IMG/VR virus record: IMGVR_UViG_3300037847_004331
Span: 1-33,590 of that record
Length of the DNA stretch: 33,590 nt
Direction: 5' to 3' (one strand)
Origin: a virus
The position numbers and the translations under genes were made by a program. Shown here one piece after another: positions 23,724-29,649 of the stretch (position 1 is its first letter; each line of letters starts with the position of its first letter). The notes beneath the pieces were generated by a model that saw only the letters and a list, made by a program, of their open reading frames with translations, made no database searches and had not been told where the DNA came from.

Positions 23724-24288
23724 CTTGTTCCATTAATTTTAAAATAAATTCAGAATAATTTTTCAATCCTAAATCATCGATTTTTTTATTTAACCAATCT
23801 ACGACCTTTTCAAATGTTCCGGATTCATAAGCAAGGCAAAATCTTTTTATTTCTGCGTTTAAAAAACCTTCAAGCTCTTGATCAGGATTCATTCCAGGGT
23901 AAAGTCTGTCATTGCTCATTTCGTCTTTAAAATGAAAAACATCGACCGCCCAATCATCCAAAAGCTCTGAATCCCATTCATTGGCCAATACATCAAAATC
24001 CCACTCTCCGAAATTTGCGTTGTCTTTTATAATAAATTCATTTTGCTTTTCCTCTGGCCAATCTGCTACGTCAATCCAAATCTCCTTTAGGCCTGCTTCT
24101 TTTGCAGCTTTTAATCTCATATTCCCTCCTAAACAAATCATATTTTTATTTACAACGATTGGCCTTTTTTCCATCATTTCAGGAAAATCCTTCAAAGACT
24201 TTACAAGTTTTTTAAACTTTTGATCCTTGATGATTCTCGGGTTTTCCGGATGCGGTTTTATTTTTGATATTTTTTCAAGCTTTCTCAT
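23710..24288 (-). CDS. ParB/sulfiredoxin-fold protein
   Basis: A 192-residue protein whose first 115 residues match the ParB N-terminal domain: KISKIKPHPENPRII, KKLVKSLKDFPEMMEKRPIV, then ICLGGNMRLKAAKEAG with the GGNMR nucleotide-binding box at 54-58. A following DNANFGEWDFDVLANEWD segment is common in ParB domains linked to phage DNA methylases. The C-terminal 70 residues are helical and not recognised. ParB-fold proteins bind CTP or act as nucleases or accessory factors. Being coupled to the TET/JBP and methyltransferase genes, it probably belongs to the DNA-modification module rather than to plasmid-type partitioning. It overlaps its neighbours by 14 bases on both sides. Confidence 0.8.
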   Translation of the reverse strand: MRKLEKISKIKPHPENPRIIKDQKFKKLVKSLKDFPEMMEKRPIVVNKNMICLGGNMRLKAAKEAGLKEIWIDVADWPEEKQNEFIIKDNANFGEWDFDVLANEWDSELLDDWAVDVFHFKDEMSNDRLYPGMNPDQELEGFLNAEIKRFCLAYESGTFEKVVDWLNKKIDDLGLKNYSEFILKLMEQDEKN

Positions 24289-24646
24289 ACTCTTTGTATT
24301 TATCTTTTAATTGATCAATAATTCTTTTTAAACATGAAGAGCAGTTTGTGGCTTTTTGCCTGGTTTTAAAAACTCGATTATAAATTTGAAAAAGATCTTT
24401 CATTTGTTTTTCATCTCTCAAAGTTGTCCCGTTGTAATATTTGAAGAAATTTGTCAAGTAATCGTGTTCGGATTTTTTCAGCATTCCTTTTGCTGGAAAC
24501 CATTCATTTAAAATCTCTTTTCTTTTATCGCATCCGCACGGCCTTCCTGTTACCTCTGAGACTTTGTCTACTACTGCTTTAATTCCTGTAGCTTTAGTAA
24601 TTTTTTCAATTTGATCTCCCAGGCCTTTACTTTTTGAAGTACTCAT
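24275..24646 (-). CDS. Small protein with CxC and CxxC motifs
   Basis: A 123-residue protein. It has an N-terminal amphipathic region, then TGRPCGCDKRKEILNEWF with Cys37 and Cys39, and a C-terminal NCSSCLKRIIDQL with Cys102 and Cys105. The four cysteines could form one zinc site. I recall similar GRPCGC.KR...LN proteins in Bacteroidota phages but not a function. It overlaps the sigma-like gene upstream by 20 bases and the ParB-like gene downstream by 14 bases, so it is translated together with both. A DNA- or RNA polymerase-binding role is only a guess. Confidence 0.6.
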   Translation of the reverse strand: MSTSKSKGLGDQIEKITKATGIKAVVDKVSEVTGRPCGCDKRKEILNEWFPAKGMLKKSEHDYLTNFFKYYNGTTLRDEKQMKDLFQIYNRVFKTRQKATNCSSCLKRIIDQLKDKYKEYEKA

Positions 24647-25193
24647 TTTTTAAAGCTTTTTTTATTTTTATTTTGCATCTTTTTACTGTTCTATATATTG
24701 TGCTCACGCTCAGGTTTGTAGCTTTGCTCATTTTTGCTTTATGAGTTTTAAATTGATATCTATAAAGATTGAAAAGTTTTTTGTCAAACCAGTAAAACGT
24801 ATCAACTATTTCATCTACTTTTTGATCAATTGTCTTTTTTTGGCCTTCCTCTTGACTTTCCTGGATCAGTTTTTTTCTTTCATTTAAACTCATTTTATTA
24901 AAATCAAAAGAGATGTATTTATTTTCTCGATCTAGAAAATCCAAAAAGAGGTTTTTAATTGCCCTATATACTTTTAACGATTTACCCCAGTAAAACCGGT
25001 CTACAAATTTGATTACTTCTTCAGGTTTTTCTTCAATTTTTTCAATCTCTGAATATATTTTTAAATAAAATTCGTGAGTAATATCCTCATGGTATATCCC
25101 TTTGGGCTTGATTTCTCTTTCTACGTTTCTTGATATTCTTTTAATTTGATTGTAATTTTTATAAAATAAATCAAGGGCCTCCTTCTTTGTCAT
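24627..25193 (-). CDS. Sigma-70-like transcription factor
   Basis: A 188-residue protein with a sigma-like layout. The N-terminal half has EDITHEFYLKI (region-2-like, resembling DL.QE..L.(I/L)) and RFYWGKSLKVYRAIKNLFLDFLDRENKY. The C-terminal part has a region-4-like HTH, KLFNLYRYQFKTHKAKMSKA then TNLSVSTIYRTVKRCKIKIKK, where an S..TI.R.(V).R...(I)K recognition helix is visible. It may direct phage middle or late transcription, for example from the shared CAATCGTTTA elements. It overlaps the NinG-like gene by 4 bases. A non-sigma HTH regulator of the RinA/ArpU sort is the main alternative. Confidence 0.6.
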   Translation of the reverse strand: MTKKEALDLFYKNYNQIKRISRNVEREIKPKGIYHEDITHEFYLKIYSEIEKIEEKPEEVIKFVDRFYWGKSLKVYRAIKNLFLDFLDRENKYISFDFNKMSLNERKKLIQESQEEGQKKTIDQKVDEIVDTFYWFDKKLFNLYRYQFKTHKAKMSKATNLSVSTIYRTVKRCKIKIKKALKNEYFKK

Positions 25194-25582
25194 TTTTTGT
25201 TTAATTCTTTGTATTTCTCGATGATTTCAATCAAAAAAAAGCGATCCCATTTGAAACGATCTCTCTTTGATAAGTCAGCTTTGAGCTTGAGCTCTCCAAA
25301 TTCTAGCGCTCCGATCCTATCTACAATATTGTGAGTGTAATTTATGAGATTTCCATGTTTGAAATAATTGCATTGTAAACATTGGCCGTGTACATTTAAT
25401 TCTGAGAATCGCAAAGAAGGGTATTGACCGGCCGAATAATAGTGGCCAGCTTGCAAAGCGCCATATTTGCCGCAAGATATGCAAGGCTTTTTTTTGTCTC
25501 TTTCTCGGATGAATTTATGAAAATGCCTGGCAGCAATAGCTTTGAGCTGAGGGATTGTCTTTTGTTTGTATTTGGTAATCAA
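25190..25582 (-). CDS. NinG/Rap-like HNH recombination protein
   Basis: A 130-residue protein. It has a basic N-terminal helix, KPCISCGK (Cys34, Cys37), QAGHYYSAGQYPSLRF (His47), and VHGQCLQCNYFKHGN (Cys68, Cys71). This C..C...(A)GH...(G)....R(F)...N.H.QC..CN arrangement is the NinG/Rap signature, a zinc-binding HNH-like nuclease that helps phage recombination by cutting branched DNA. It begins after spacer DNA containing a strong terminator and a small palindrome, so it likely opens a separate transcription unit that runs into the modification genes. Confidence 0.8.
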   Translation of the reverse strand: MITKYKQKTIPQLKAIAARHFHKFIRERDKKKPCISCGKYGALQAGHYYSAGQYPSLRFSELNVHGQCLQCNYFKHGNLINYTHNIVDRIGALEFGELKLKADLSKRDRFKWDRFFLIEIIEKYKELNKK

Positions 25583-25593
25583 ATGTTTTCTTT

Positions 25594-25607
25594 TATACTA
25601 AGGTATA
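25594..25607 (-). promoter_or_regulatory. Short palindrome before NinG-like gene
   Basis: TATAC-N4-GTATA, a perfect 5-bp inverted repeat, lies 12 bases before the ATG of the NinG-like gene and downstream of the terminator at 25627-25660. It could be an operator or part of a promoter (-10-like TATACC/GTATAA). It is too short to be conclusive. Confidence 0.3.
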
Positions 25608-25626
25608 ATTTTTTTTTTACATAAAA

Positions 25627-25660
25627 GCCTCCTCAAAAACTTACGGGTTTTCAAAGAGGC
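25627..25660 (-). terminator. Rho-independent terminator ending the replication block
   Basis: In the minus-strand transcript GCCUCUUUGAAAAC pairs with GUUUUUGAGGAGGC (14 pairs, three of them G-U wobbles) around a six-base loop and is followed by UUUUAU. It lies between the 45-residue gene ending at 25711 and the NinG-like gene starting at 25582, in 128 bases of non-coding DNA. It is the clearest terminator in the window and separates the early replication genes from the modification/packaging genes. Confidence 0.8.
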
Positions 25661-25710
25661 CTTCAAACAAATCACAAAATGAAAAAAAATAATCCGTAAA
25701 GAGGATCAAG

Positions 25711-25848
25711 CTATTTGCTCTTCTTTTCAACAAGGTAATCATTTTGTTTTAAAATATGTTTTGCTTTTTCAATTTCTTCAGCTTTTTTGATTTTTCTTTT
25801 TTGTTCTCTGAAATGCTCAAATATTTCATTTATTATTACTCCGTCCAT
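25711..25848 (-). CDS. Small charged helical protein, 45 aa
   Basis: A 45-residue ORF starting MDGVIINEIFEHFREQKRKI and ending LKQNDYLVEKKSK. It starts 4 bases after the stop of the upstream gene and is followed after about 50 bases by the terminator, so it would be the last gene of the replication transcript. It is strongly helical, with alternating Lys and Glu. No family is recognised. Confidence 0.55.
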   Translation of the reverse strand: MDGVIINEIFEHFREQKRKIKKAEEIEKAKHILKQNDYLVEKKSK

Positions 25849-25852
25849 TTTT

Positions 25853-26146
25853 TTAAATTTTTATTTCTTTAGGTTTTCTTCTCGTAAATTTTTTTGTTTT
25901 ATTATTAAAATACGCTCTTTTTATGATTTTGCCATCAATTGAAATTTGAAAGCTTGACCATTGTCCAAATCGTTTTTTTGTTTGCTTAATTTGGCAAAAA
26001 TCAAAAGAGTGAGAGGCTGAGCTCCCTACTTTTACATTAATTTCAGAATGCTCTTTCACTCCGTAAGATTTATTTCCTGTCCTTTTTCCTGCTTCAGAAT
26101 AAGCGCAAGAATTAATTTCGTTCCATATTGGGTAACTTCTGCTCAT
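25853..26146 (-). CDS. Hypothetical protein, 97 aa
   Basis: A 97-residue basic protein with SYPIWNEINSCAYSEAGKRTGNK, then KSYGVKEHSEINVKVG, SFDFCQIKQTKKRFG and a Lys/Arg-rich C-terminus. Similar compact proteins with a SYP.WN.(I).(S)C.Y......GKS(Y)G motif are familiar from Bacteroidota phage replication regions, as far as I recall, but without a known role. The start overlaps the upstream gene by 35 bases. The basic beta-rich character would suit nucleic-acid binding, which is inference. Confidence 0.6.
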   Translation of the reverse strand: MSRSYPIWNEINSCAYSEAGKRTGNKSYGVKEHSEINVKVGSSASHSFDFCQIKQTKKRFGQWSSFQISIDGKIIKRAYFNNKTKKFTRRKPKEIKI

Positions 26147-26306
26147 TTTTTAAAATTTTTGTGTTAATTATTTCGTCTATATATTCTCTAGCTGCTGCAA
26201 GCGTCTGCCTGCGGGCTAAATATTTACCATCTTCGTAAATTTTATACTTGTAATATTTTTTTGGATTTACCCGAATCTGTAATCCCCAATTGCTATACTG
26301 GCTCAT
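26112..26306 (-). CDS. Hypothetical protein, 64 aa
   Basis: A 64-residue protein starting MSQYSNWGLQIRVNPKKYYK and including YKIYEDGKYLARRQTLAAAR. I chose the ATG at 26306 because it lies 10 bases after the stop of the SSB-like gene; an upstream in-frame ATG at 26390 would need a deep overlap with that gene and adds an unlikely Lys-rich leader. The DGKYLARRQTL.AA...I pattern suggests an AP2-like or small beta-hairpin plus helix DNA-binding fold, but I would not assign it. Confidence 0.6.
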   Translation of the reverse strand: MSQYSNWGLQIRVNPKKYYKYKIYEDGKYLARRQTLAAAREYIDEIINTKILKNEQKLPNMERN

Positions 26307-26316
26307 CGGTCTCAAT

Positions 26317-26634
26317 TTAAAAGGGTAAATCGTTTTCTTTGTTTTGATCTTCAGTAAGCGCATCTGTATTGAGGCTGCTTTGCATTTCAATCAAATTGAT
26401 ATTAGTCCAGTATTTATCAGGATTGTCTTTTCTTGGATTTGATGAGATTGCAGCTTTGCAAAAAACTACATCTCCCTCATTGATTCCGTTTGCAATTCCT
26501 GAATACATTCCTACCGCTTCTAAATACAATTTTTTATCTCCAACTTGAAGTAAAAAAGGCTGGATTTCAAAATTATTGCCTCGAAGCTCAGGATCTCTTT
26601 TTTCTAAGAGGGTTGCTTTTAATTCTATTATCAT
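26317..26634 (-). CDS. SSB-like OB-fold protein
   Basis: A 105-residue protein with beta-strand pattern (IIELKATLLEKRDPELRG, FEIQPFLLQVGDKKLYLEA, INEGDVVFCKAAISSNPRKD, KYWTNINLIEM) consistent with an OB fold. An acidic linker ends in the tip NDLPF, which mimics the D(I/L)PF C-terminus of bacterial single-stranded DNA-binding proteins that recruits partner proteins. It lies in the replication block beside the initiator. It probably coats ssDNA during phage replication. Core residues differ from classical SSB, so the assignment rests on the tail and context. Confidence 0.6.
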   Translation of the reverse strand: MIIELKATLLEKRDPELRGNNFEIQPFLLQVGDKKLYLEAVGMYSGIANGINEGDVVFCKAAISSNPRKDNPDKYWTNINLIEMQSSLNTDALTEDQNKENDLPF

Positions 26635-27041
26635 TTTTTTAAATATTTATATCTTATGTTTGCGTGTTCGTTCAAAGCTTTCATTACATCTCTATGCGAG
26701 AGAGATCCAAAAAGATCAATTTCTCCGTCTGAAATCTTATTGAAAACAAATACAAAGTCTGAAATTTTAAAATAATAATATTTGTCAAATATAGACTCAG
26801 AAAGCCCGCGTATTTCGTTTTCCTCTAGTTTCTCTTTGAATTTTAATTTGTTGTTCATGTTTACAAGAAGGCCCATAATCAAGTAACCTGCCTTTTCTTT
26901 GCTGGCCAATTTCGACATTTTTGTAAGACTAGGAGAAGCAGAGTTTACCGCTTTTTCTATTGAGGTTACTTTAAGGCTTAGCGCGTTTTTAAGATCTAAG
27001 GCCTGTAATGATTTCTCTTGTAAATTTTGAACTGATTTCAT
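26631..27041 (-). CDS. Hypothetical replication-region protein, 136 aa
   Basis: A 136-residue protein with an N-terminal helical stretch (LQEKSLQALDLKNALSLKV), then GYLIMGLLVNMNNKLKF, IFDKYYYFKISDFVFVFNKI and SDGEIDLFGSLSHRDVM. The GLLVNMN..L......(E)........YYYFKI.D...(F)F..(I).G pattern recurs in Bacteroidota phages just after the replication initiator gene (recollection). It could be a helicase-loader or accessory factor. The ATG overlaps the initiator gene by 53 bases; it shares ATGA with the SSB-like gene. Confidence 0.55.
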   Translation of the reverse strand: MKSVQNLQEKSLQALDLKNALSLKVTSIEKAVNSASPSLTKMSKLASKEKAGYLIMGLLVNMNNKLKFKEKLEENEIRGLSESIFDKYYYFKISDFVFVFNKISDGEIDLFGSLSHRDVMKALNEHANIRYKYLKK

Positions 27042-27651
27042 TTTTTTTGTTTTTTATAATAATTTCATTTTCCCACGATGAGTTATTTAAATAAGTATGC
27101 GGATTTTTTCTGTAAGATTTGTCCGGCGTTGATTTTAAGTAATCCGGAATATGATCCATGATGGCCTCTTTTTCTTTCTGTTTAAGGATGCGCCATTTTT
27201 TCAAACACTTTGGTTTATCAATTTTTTTGTCATACAAATCCCAAAAATCATCAAAGGAGGGAAAAATTTCAATTTTATCTTCAACTTTATTTTTATTTAT
27301 ATTTCTATTTCTATTTTCCATATGTTTTACATATGTTTTAGATATGTTTTTCATATGATCAGGTTTTTTCATTCTGTTTTTCCTCCTAGATTCCGAGTAA
27401 GCTTTTCTTTTTTGGATCTCATCTTCGAGCCTTGCGTTATAAAATAAGCCTTCAGAGTCCTTTTTAAACTTCGAAAAGATATCTTGATCATATGTTTTAC
27501 ATATGTTAATCATGTGTTCTTTTTTGAGCCTGCCATGATGAAACTGAGCGCAAAGCAATCGGATGTATTTTCCTACTTGCTCATCGTTTAGAAACATTGT
27601 GCCAGCTTGAAAGTCGCTCGGGTAAAATAAAAAGGCAGGATCTTTGCTCAT
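26989..27651 (-). CDS. Replication initiator (DUF1376-like) carrying origin iterons
   Basis: A 220-residue protein. The N-terminus DPAFLFYPSDFQAGTMFLND, then EQVGKYIRLLCAQFHHGRL, matches the winged-helix DUF1376/YdaU-type phage replication proteins. The C-terminal part has FPSFDDFWDLYDKKIDKPKC then KWRILKQKEKEAIMDHIPDY and NP.TYLNNSSWE, familiar from replisome-organiser proteins. The central linker (about residues 55-130) is encoded by DNA containing two iteron arrays and an AT-rich stretch, an arrangement like lambda O, in which the initiator binds repeats inside its own gene. Overlaps upstream gene by 4 bases. It probably opens the origin and recruits host helicase. Confidence 0.75.
   Translation of the reverse strand: MSKDPAFLFYPSDFQAGTMFLNDEQVGKYIRLLCAQFHHGRLKKEHMINICKTYDQDIFSKFKKDSEGLFYNARLEDEIQKRKAYSESRRKNRMKKPDHMKNISKTYVKHMENRNRNINKNKVEDKIEIFPSFDDFWDLYDKKIDKPKCLKKWRILKQKEKEAIMDHIPDYLKSTPDKSYRKNPHTYLNNSSWENEIIIKNKKNEISSKFTREIITGLRS
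27271..27318. other. AT-rich probable unwinding element
   Basis: Only 6 of these 48 bases are G or C. It abuts iteron array A on one side, matching the position of the AT-rich melting region beside iterons in lambda-type origins. It still encodes Asn/Lys/Glu residues of the initiator linker. Role as a DNA unwinding element is inference. Confidence 0.55.
27319..27357. repeat. Iteron array A: four 11-bp repeats
   Basis: On the plus strand CATATG-type cores start at 27319, 27330, 27341 (GATATG) and 27352, an exact 11-base period with T-rich spacers; on the minus strand the unit is CATATGTAAAA. The period is not a multiple of three, so the repetition is not due to protein repeats, and 11 bases places each site on the same DNA face. 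It lies inside the replication initiator gene next to AT-rich DNA. Confidence 0.75.
27478..27516. repeat. Iteron array B: four 11-bp repeats
   Basis: Cores start at 27478 (GATATC), 27489 (CATATG), 27500 (CATATG) and 27511 (CATGTG), again at an exact 11-base period, with the same T-rich spacer between the central two. It is 159 bases start-to-start from array A. The outer copies are diverged and the inner ones match array A exactly. Confidence 0.7.
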
Positions 27652-28079
27652 TTTTCTGTATGCGTTTTTGCAATCATGATTGCATGATAAAAAATCTTTC
27701 TCATTTTTTCGGATGAATTTTCAATCATAAATTCAAGTTTTCTTTTCCAGGGATCGGATTCATCTGAGATCAATTTATTAAATTTAGATTGAAGATAATC
27801 AGATTTTTTTTTAAATTCCAAATCTCCCTCACATAAATCATCGTGTCTTTGTTTTGCAACTACCATTGTAGCATGATTTCTGTTTAAAAATTTACCTATT
27901 GTCGAGTATGGTATTGTTGGATAATTTTCCTTAATAAAATGCACAAAAATTTTTACTAGATCAATCTTTTCTCTCCGCCTTGATTTTGATGTTATGTCAA
28001 TGTAATATTCTCCTAAAATAAAATTTTGTAAAGGCCGCATTTTTGCGTACGGCCTTTCGAGTAAATCTGTTTCTTTCAT
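27648..28079 (-). CDS. DnaA domain IV-like protein
   Basis: A 143-residue protein. Residues about 17-82 resemble the DnaA C-terminal DNA-binding domain: FILGEYYIDITSKSRRREKI (SR.R.(I) helix), FVHFIKENYPTIPYSTIGKF and LNRNHATMVVAKQRHDDL, where NHATMV corresponds to the (R/N)HSTV recognition motif of DnaA. No AAA+ ATPase is present. I chose the ATG at 28079 because it makes an ATGA overlap with the upstream stop, although an in-frame ATG at 28118 exists. It could bind DnaA-box-like sites and recruit or compete with host DnaA at the phage origin encoded in the next gene. Confidence 0.7.
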   Translation of the reverse strand: MKETDLLERPYAKMRPLQNFILGEYYIDITSKSRRREKIDLVKIFVHFIKENYPTIPYSTIGKFLNRNHATMVVAKQRHDDLCEGDLEFKKKSDYLQSKFNKLISDESDPWKRKLEFMIENSSEKMRKIFYHAIMIAKTHTEK

Positions 28080-28564
28080 AATTTTGTCAATACTATTGAA
28101 TTTTTTACATTTTTCCATTTTGGAAGCTTTCTGATTTCTCCGTTTTTATCTACAAACTCATGATTTGGCTGGAGCATTGTCGTGCCTTTCTCTACGCCTA
28201 TAAGGGCGTGTTTGAGGTGCGATTTCATTTTTTGCAAATCTTCCGTCATTTTAGCGACTTCTTCGCATTCTGAGTAATCTACAAGCCTCGGCCCTTCTCT
28301 AAAAGAAAGCTTATAATCCCCGTGAGCGTAATAATCTACTGCCAGGAGTTCATCTTGAGCTTGATCTTCAATTTCTTTAATTCCATTGTTTACCATTTGG
28401 ACAAATCTTTTGAATTGAAGAGCTGCAAAGGAGGCCGTAATATCTCCTCTTTTGACCTTTCTTACAACATCATCTACGAACATTTGGCCCGTTCTTCTTT
28501 GACTTATGATTTTGTCCTGAGCTGACTCGAGCTCAGAAGACAAATTTACTTTTTCTTTTTCCAT
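28076..28564 (-). CDS. Hypothetical helical protein, 162 aa
   Basis: A 162-residue, mostly helical, acidic protein. Visible features are SELESAQDKIISQRRTGQMF, RGDITASFAALQFKRFVQMV, a short (D)YYAHGDYKLSFREGPRLVDY segment and VDKNGEIRKLPKWKNV near the end. The pattern A..QFKR(F/L)....(N) then (A)...(Y)....(E)G.RLDY is familiar from Bacteroidota phages (recollection), without a known function. It overlaps both neighbours, sits upstream of the DnaA-like gene and is probably early. Confidence 0.6.
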   Translation of the reverse strand: MEKEKVNLSSELESAQDKIISQRRTGQMFVDDVVRKVKRGDITASFAALQFKRFVQMVNNGIKEIEDQAQDELLAVDYYAHGDYKLSFREGPRLVDYSECEEVAKMTEDLQKMKSHLKHALIGVEKGTTMLQPNHEFVDKNGEIRKLPKWKNVKNSIVLTKL

Positions 28565-28698
28565 ACTATTTTCATTTTTGATTTATACAAGTTTTTATTT
28601 TCCGAATCAGTTAAATCTTCGAGCGCTTTGTCAAGAGCTTTTTCAATTCTGATTTGATTTTTAATTATGTCGTCAACGTCGTCAAAAATATTACCCAT
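28546..28698 (-). CDS. Small hypothetical protein, 50 aa
   Basis: A 50-residue ORF beginning MGNIFDDVDDIIKNQIRIEK and ending MKIVWKKKK. The ATG at 28698 gives an 8-base overlap with the upstream OB-like gene; an upstream in-frame ATG at 28773 would overlap that gene by more than 80 bases and adds an unlike leader, so the short version is preferred. It is acidic-helical with a basic tail. No family recognised. Confidence 0.55.
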   Translation of the reverse strand: MGNIFDDVDDIIKNQIRIEKALDKALEDLTDSENKNLYKSKMKIVWKKKK

Positions 28699-29074
28699 TT
28701 CTTTTTTCTTTAATGTAATCGTGCATTTCATCAGAGATCTCATACATCTTTTCAAAAGGAATAATTTTTGCAATTACGAGATCTTTGGCATAAGACAAAC
28801 ACATTGTGTCGTATTGGCCGTTTCCGTTTCTAGTTTTGCCGCCGTTTTGAGGCTTTACTTCTTCAATAAATTTGATTCGTTTGTTTCCAAAATTATCAGA
28901 TCCGGAGATTTCATACGAAACTGAATCTCCCACCTTATATCTTGGCTCGTTGGTTTTATGATTTGCCAGGCCTACCTCGCCGTTTGCAAATTCATATCTA
29001 AAGCCGAAGAATTTTCCGTAATCGTTTGAAAACTCTCCATTTGGTATTATTGATTTAATATTACTTTTTTGCAT
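28691..29074 (-). CDS. OB-fold-like nucleic-acid-binding protein
   Basis: A 127-residue protein. Strand pattern: IKSIIPNGEFSNDYGKFFGF, RYEFANGEVGLANHK, YKVGDSVSYEISGSDNFGNK, IKFIEEVKP, then a Gly/Asn-rich linker and a helical C-terminus. The (E)FANGE.G.A.(H)K......VGD.V.YE....(D)(N)(F)G..(I)K pattern resembles small OB-fold ssDNA-binding proteins of phages. It is the second such protein in the replication block, besides 26317-26634. Its role is inferred from fold pattern only. Confidence 0.5.
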   Translation of the reverse strand: MQKSNIKSIIPNGEFSNDYGKFFGFRYEFANGEVGLANHKTNEPRYKVGDSVSYEISGSDNFGNKRIKFIEEVKPQNGGKTRNGNGQYDTMCLSYAKDLVIAKIIPFEKMYEISDEMHDYIKEKRNG

Positions 29075-29092
29075 TGTGTTCTATTTTTAAAG

Positions 29093-29260
29093 TTAGTGAT
29101 TTACATATTTGTTGAAATCCTCTTCGTGAATATAAAAGCTTTTCCCGTATTGGGTTGCTTTCAGCTTTCCTTTTTGGATTTCTTGTTTAACAAGGTAAGC
29201 GCTGATTCCGATTCTCTCAGAAACCTCGCTTACCGATAACAAAGTTTTTAATTTATTCAT
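29093..29260 (-). CDS. Small HTH DNA-binding protein (excisionase/MerR type)
   Basis: A 55-residue protein starting MNKLKTLLSVSEVSERIGIS, followed by AYLVKQEIQKGKLKATQYGK and SFYIHEEDFNKYV. This is the HTH_17 (excisionase-like winged helix) layout: (L)S.(S/E)V(A/S)..(G)IS...V...I..GKL.A...G(K/R)...I...D...Y. Such proteins act as transcription regulators or excisionases; with no integrase in the window an early-gene regulator is more likely. It is the second gene after the proposed promoter at 29.54 kb. Confidence 0.75.
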   Translation of the reverse strand: MNKLKTLLSVSEVSERIGISAYLVKQEIQKGKLKATQYGKSFYIHEEDFNKYVNH

Positions 29261-29276
29261 GATTAAAATTTAAATA

Positions 29277-29522
29277 TCAACTTTTTTGACCTTCAAATTC
29301 ATAATTTTTCAATAAAGATTTGAGCGCAATAATGCATACATTACAATCCTCAATATTAAGATTTTTTGGATTCATGCACTCTTTAAGAATTTCTAAGACT
29401 GCGCCTTCTGCATCTTCAAAAATTAATCCTTCATCGTAGATAAAATGCAATCTTAATTTATTGCTCAATTTTGATATTTGAACGATCTTTTTATTTAACG
29501 TTTTTTTCTGATTTAAAGTCAT
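29277..29522 (-). CDS. Hypothetical early protein, 81 aa
   Basis: An 81-residue helical protein with LNQKKTLNKKIVQISKLSNK, HFIYDEGLIFEDAEGAVLEI and ILKECMNPKNLNIEDCNVCI. It has three cysteines in the C-terminal half. It is the first gene after 127 bases of non-coding DNA and so probably the first of the replication operon. No family recognised. Confidence 0.55.
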   Translation of the reverse strand: MTLNQKKTLNKKIVQISKLSNKLRLHFIYDEGLIFEDAEGAVLEILKECMNPKNLNIEDCNVCIIALKSLLKNYEFEGQKS

Positions 29523-29537
29523 TTTTTTTCATTTTAA

Positions 29538-29552
29538 GTTAAAAACGATTTG
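29538..29552 (-). promoter_or_regulatory. Candidate promoter element of early operon
   Basis: The 127-base spacer 29523-29649 holds, on the minus strand, CAAATCGTTTTTAAC, 15 bases before the ATG at 29522. It resembles the CAATCGTTTA elements at 9861-9878 and 20381-20397 in sequence and distance to the start. Farther upstream (around 29609-29622) TAATATTTTTG offers a Bacteroidota-style TAnnTTTG -7 box. The rest of the spacer is A/T-rich with no gene. Confidence 0.35.
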
Positions 29553-29649
29553 ATTTGTCTGAGAGTAGCAGCCGTTTTTTTTCTGCCTTTGTTACGCAAG
29601 ATAATCAAAAATATTAAAAAAAAAGAAAAATCTGAAAAAAATTAAAAAT

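Noticed and set aside
24149-24172. A further CAATCGTTG match to the shared promoter-like element
   Set aside because: It lies within the ParB-like coding sequence (residues RPIVVNKN) and lacks the TATA-like part, so it is likely chance.
26307-26390. Longer start for the 64-residue gene
   Set aside because: It would overlap the SSB-like gene by 74 bases; the ATG at 26306 sits neatly after its stop.
28699-28773. Longer start for the 50-residue gene
   Set aside because: It would overlap the OB-like gene by over 80 bases; the ATG at 28698 gives the usual short overlap.
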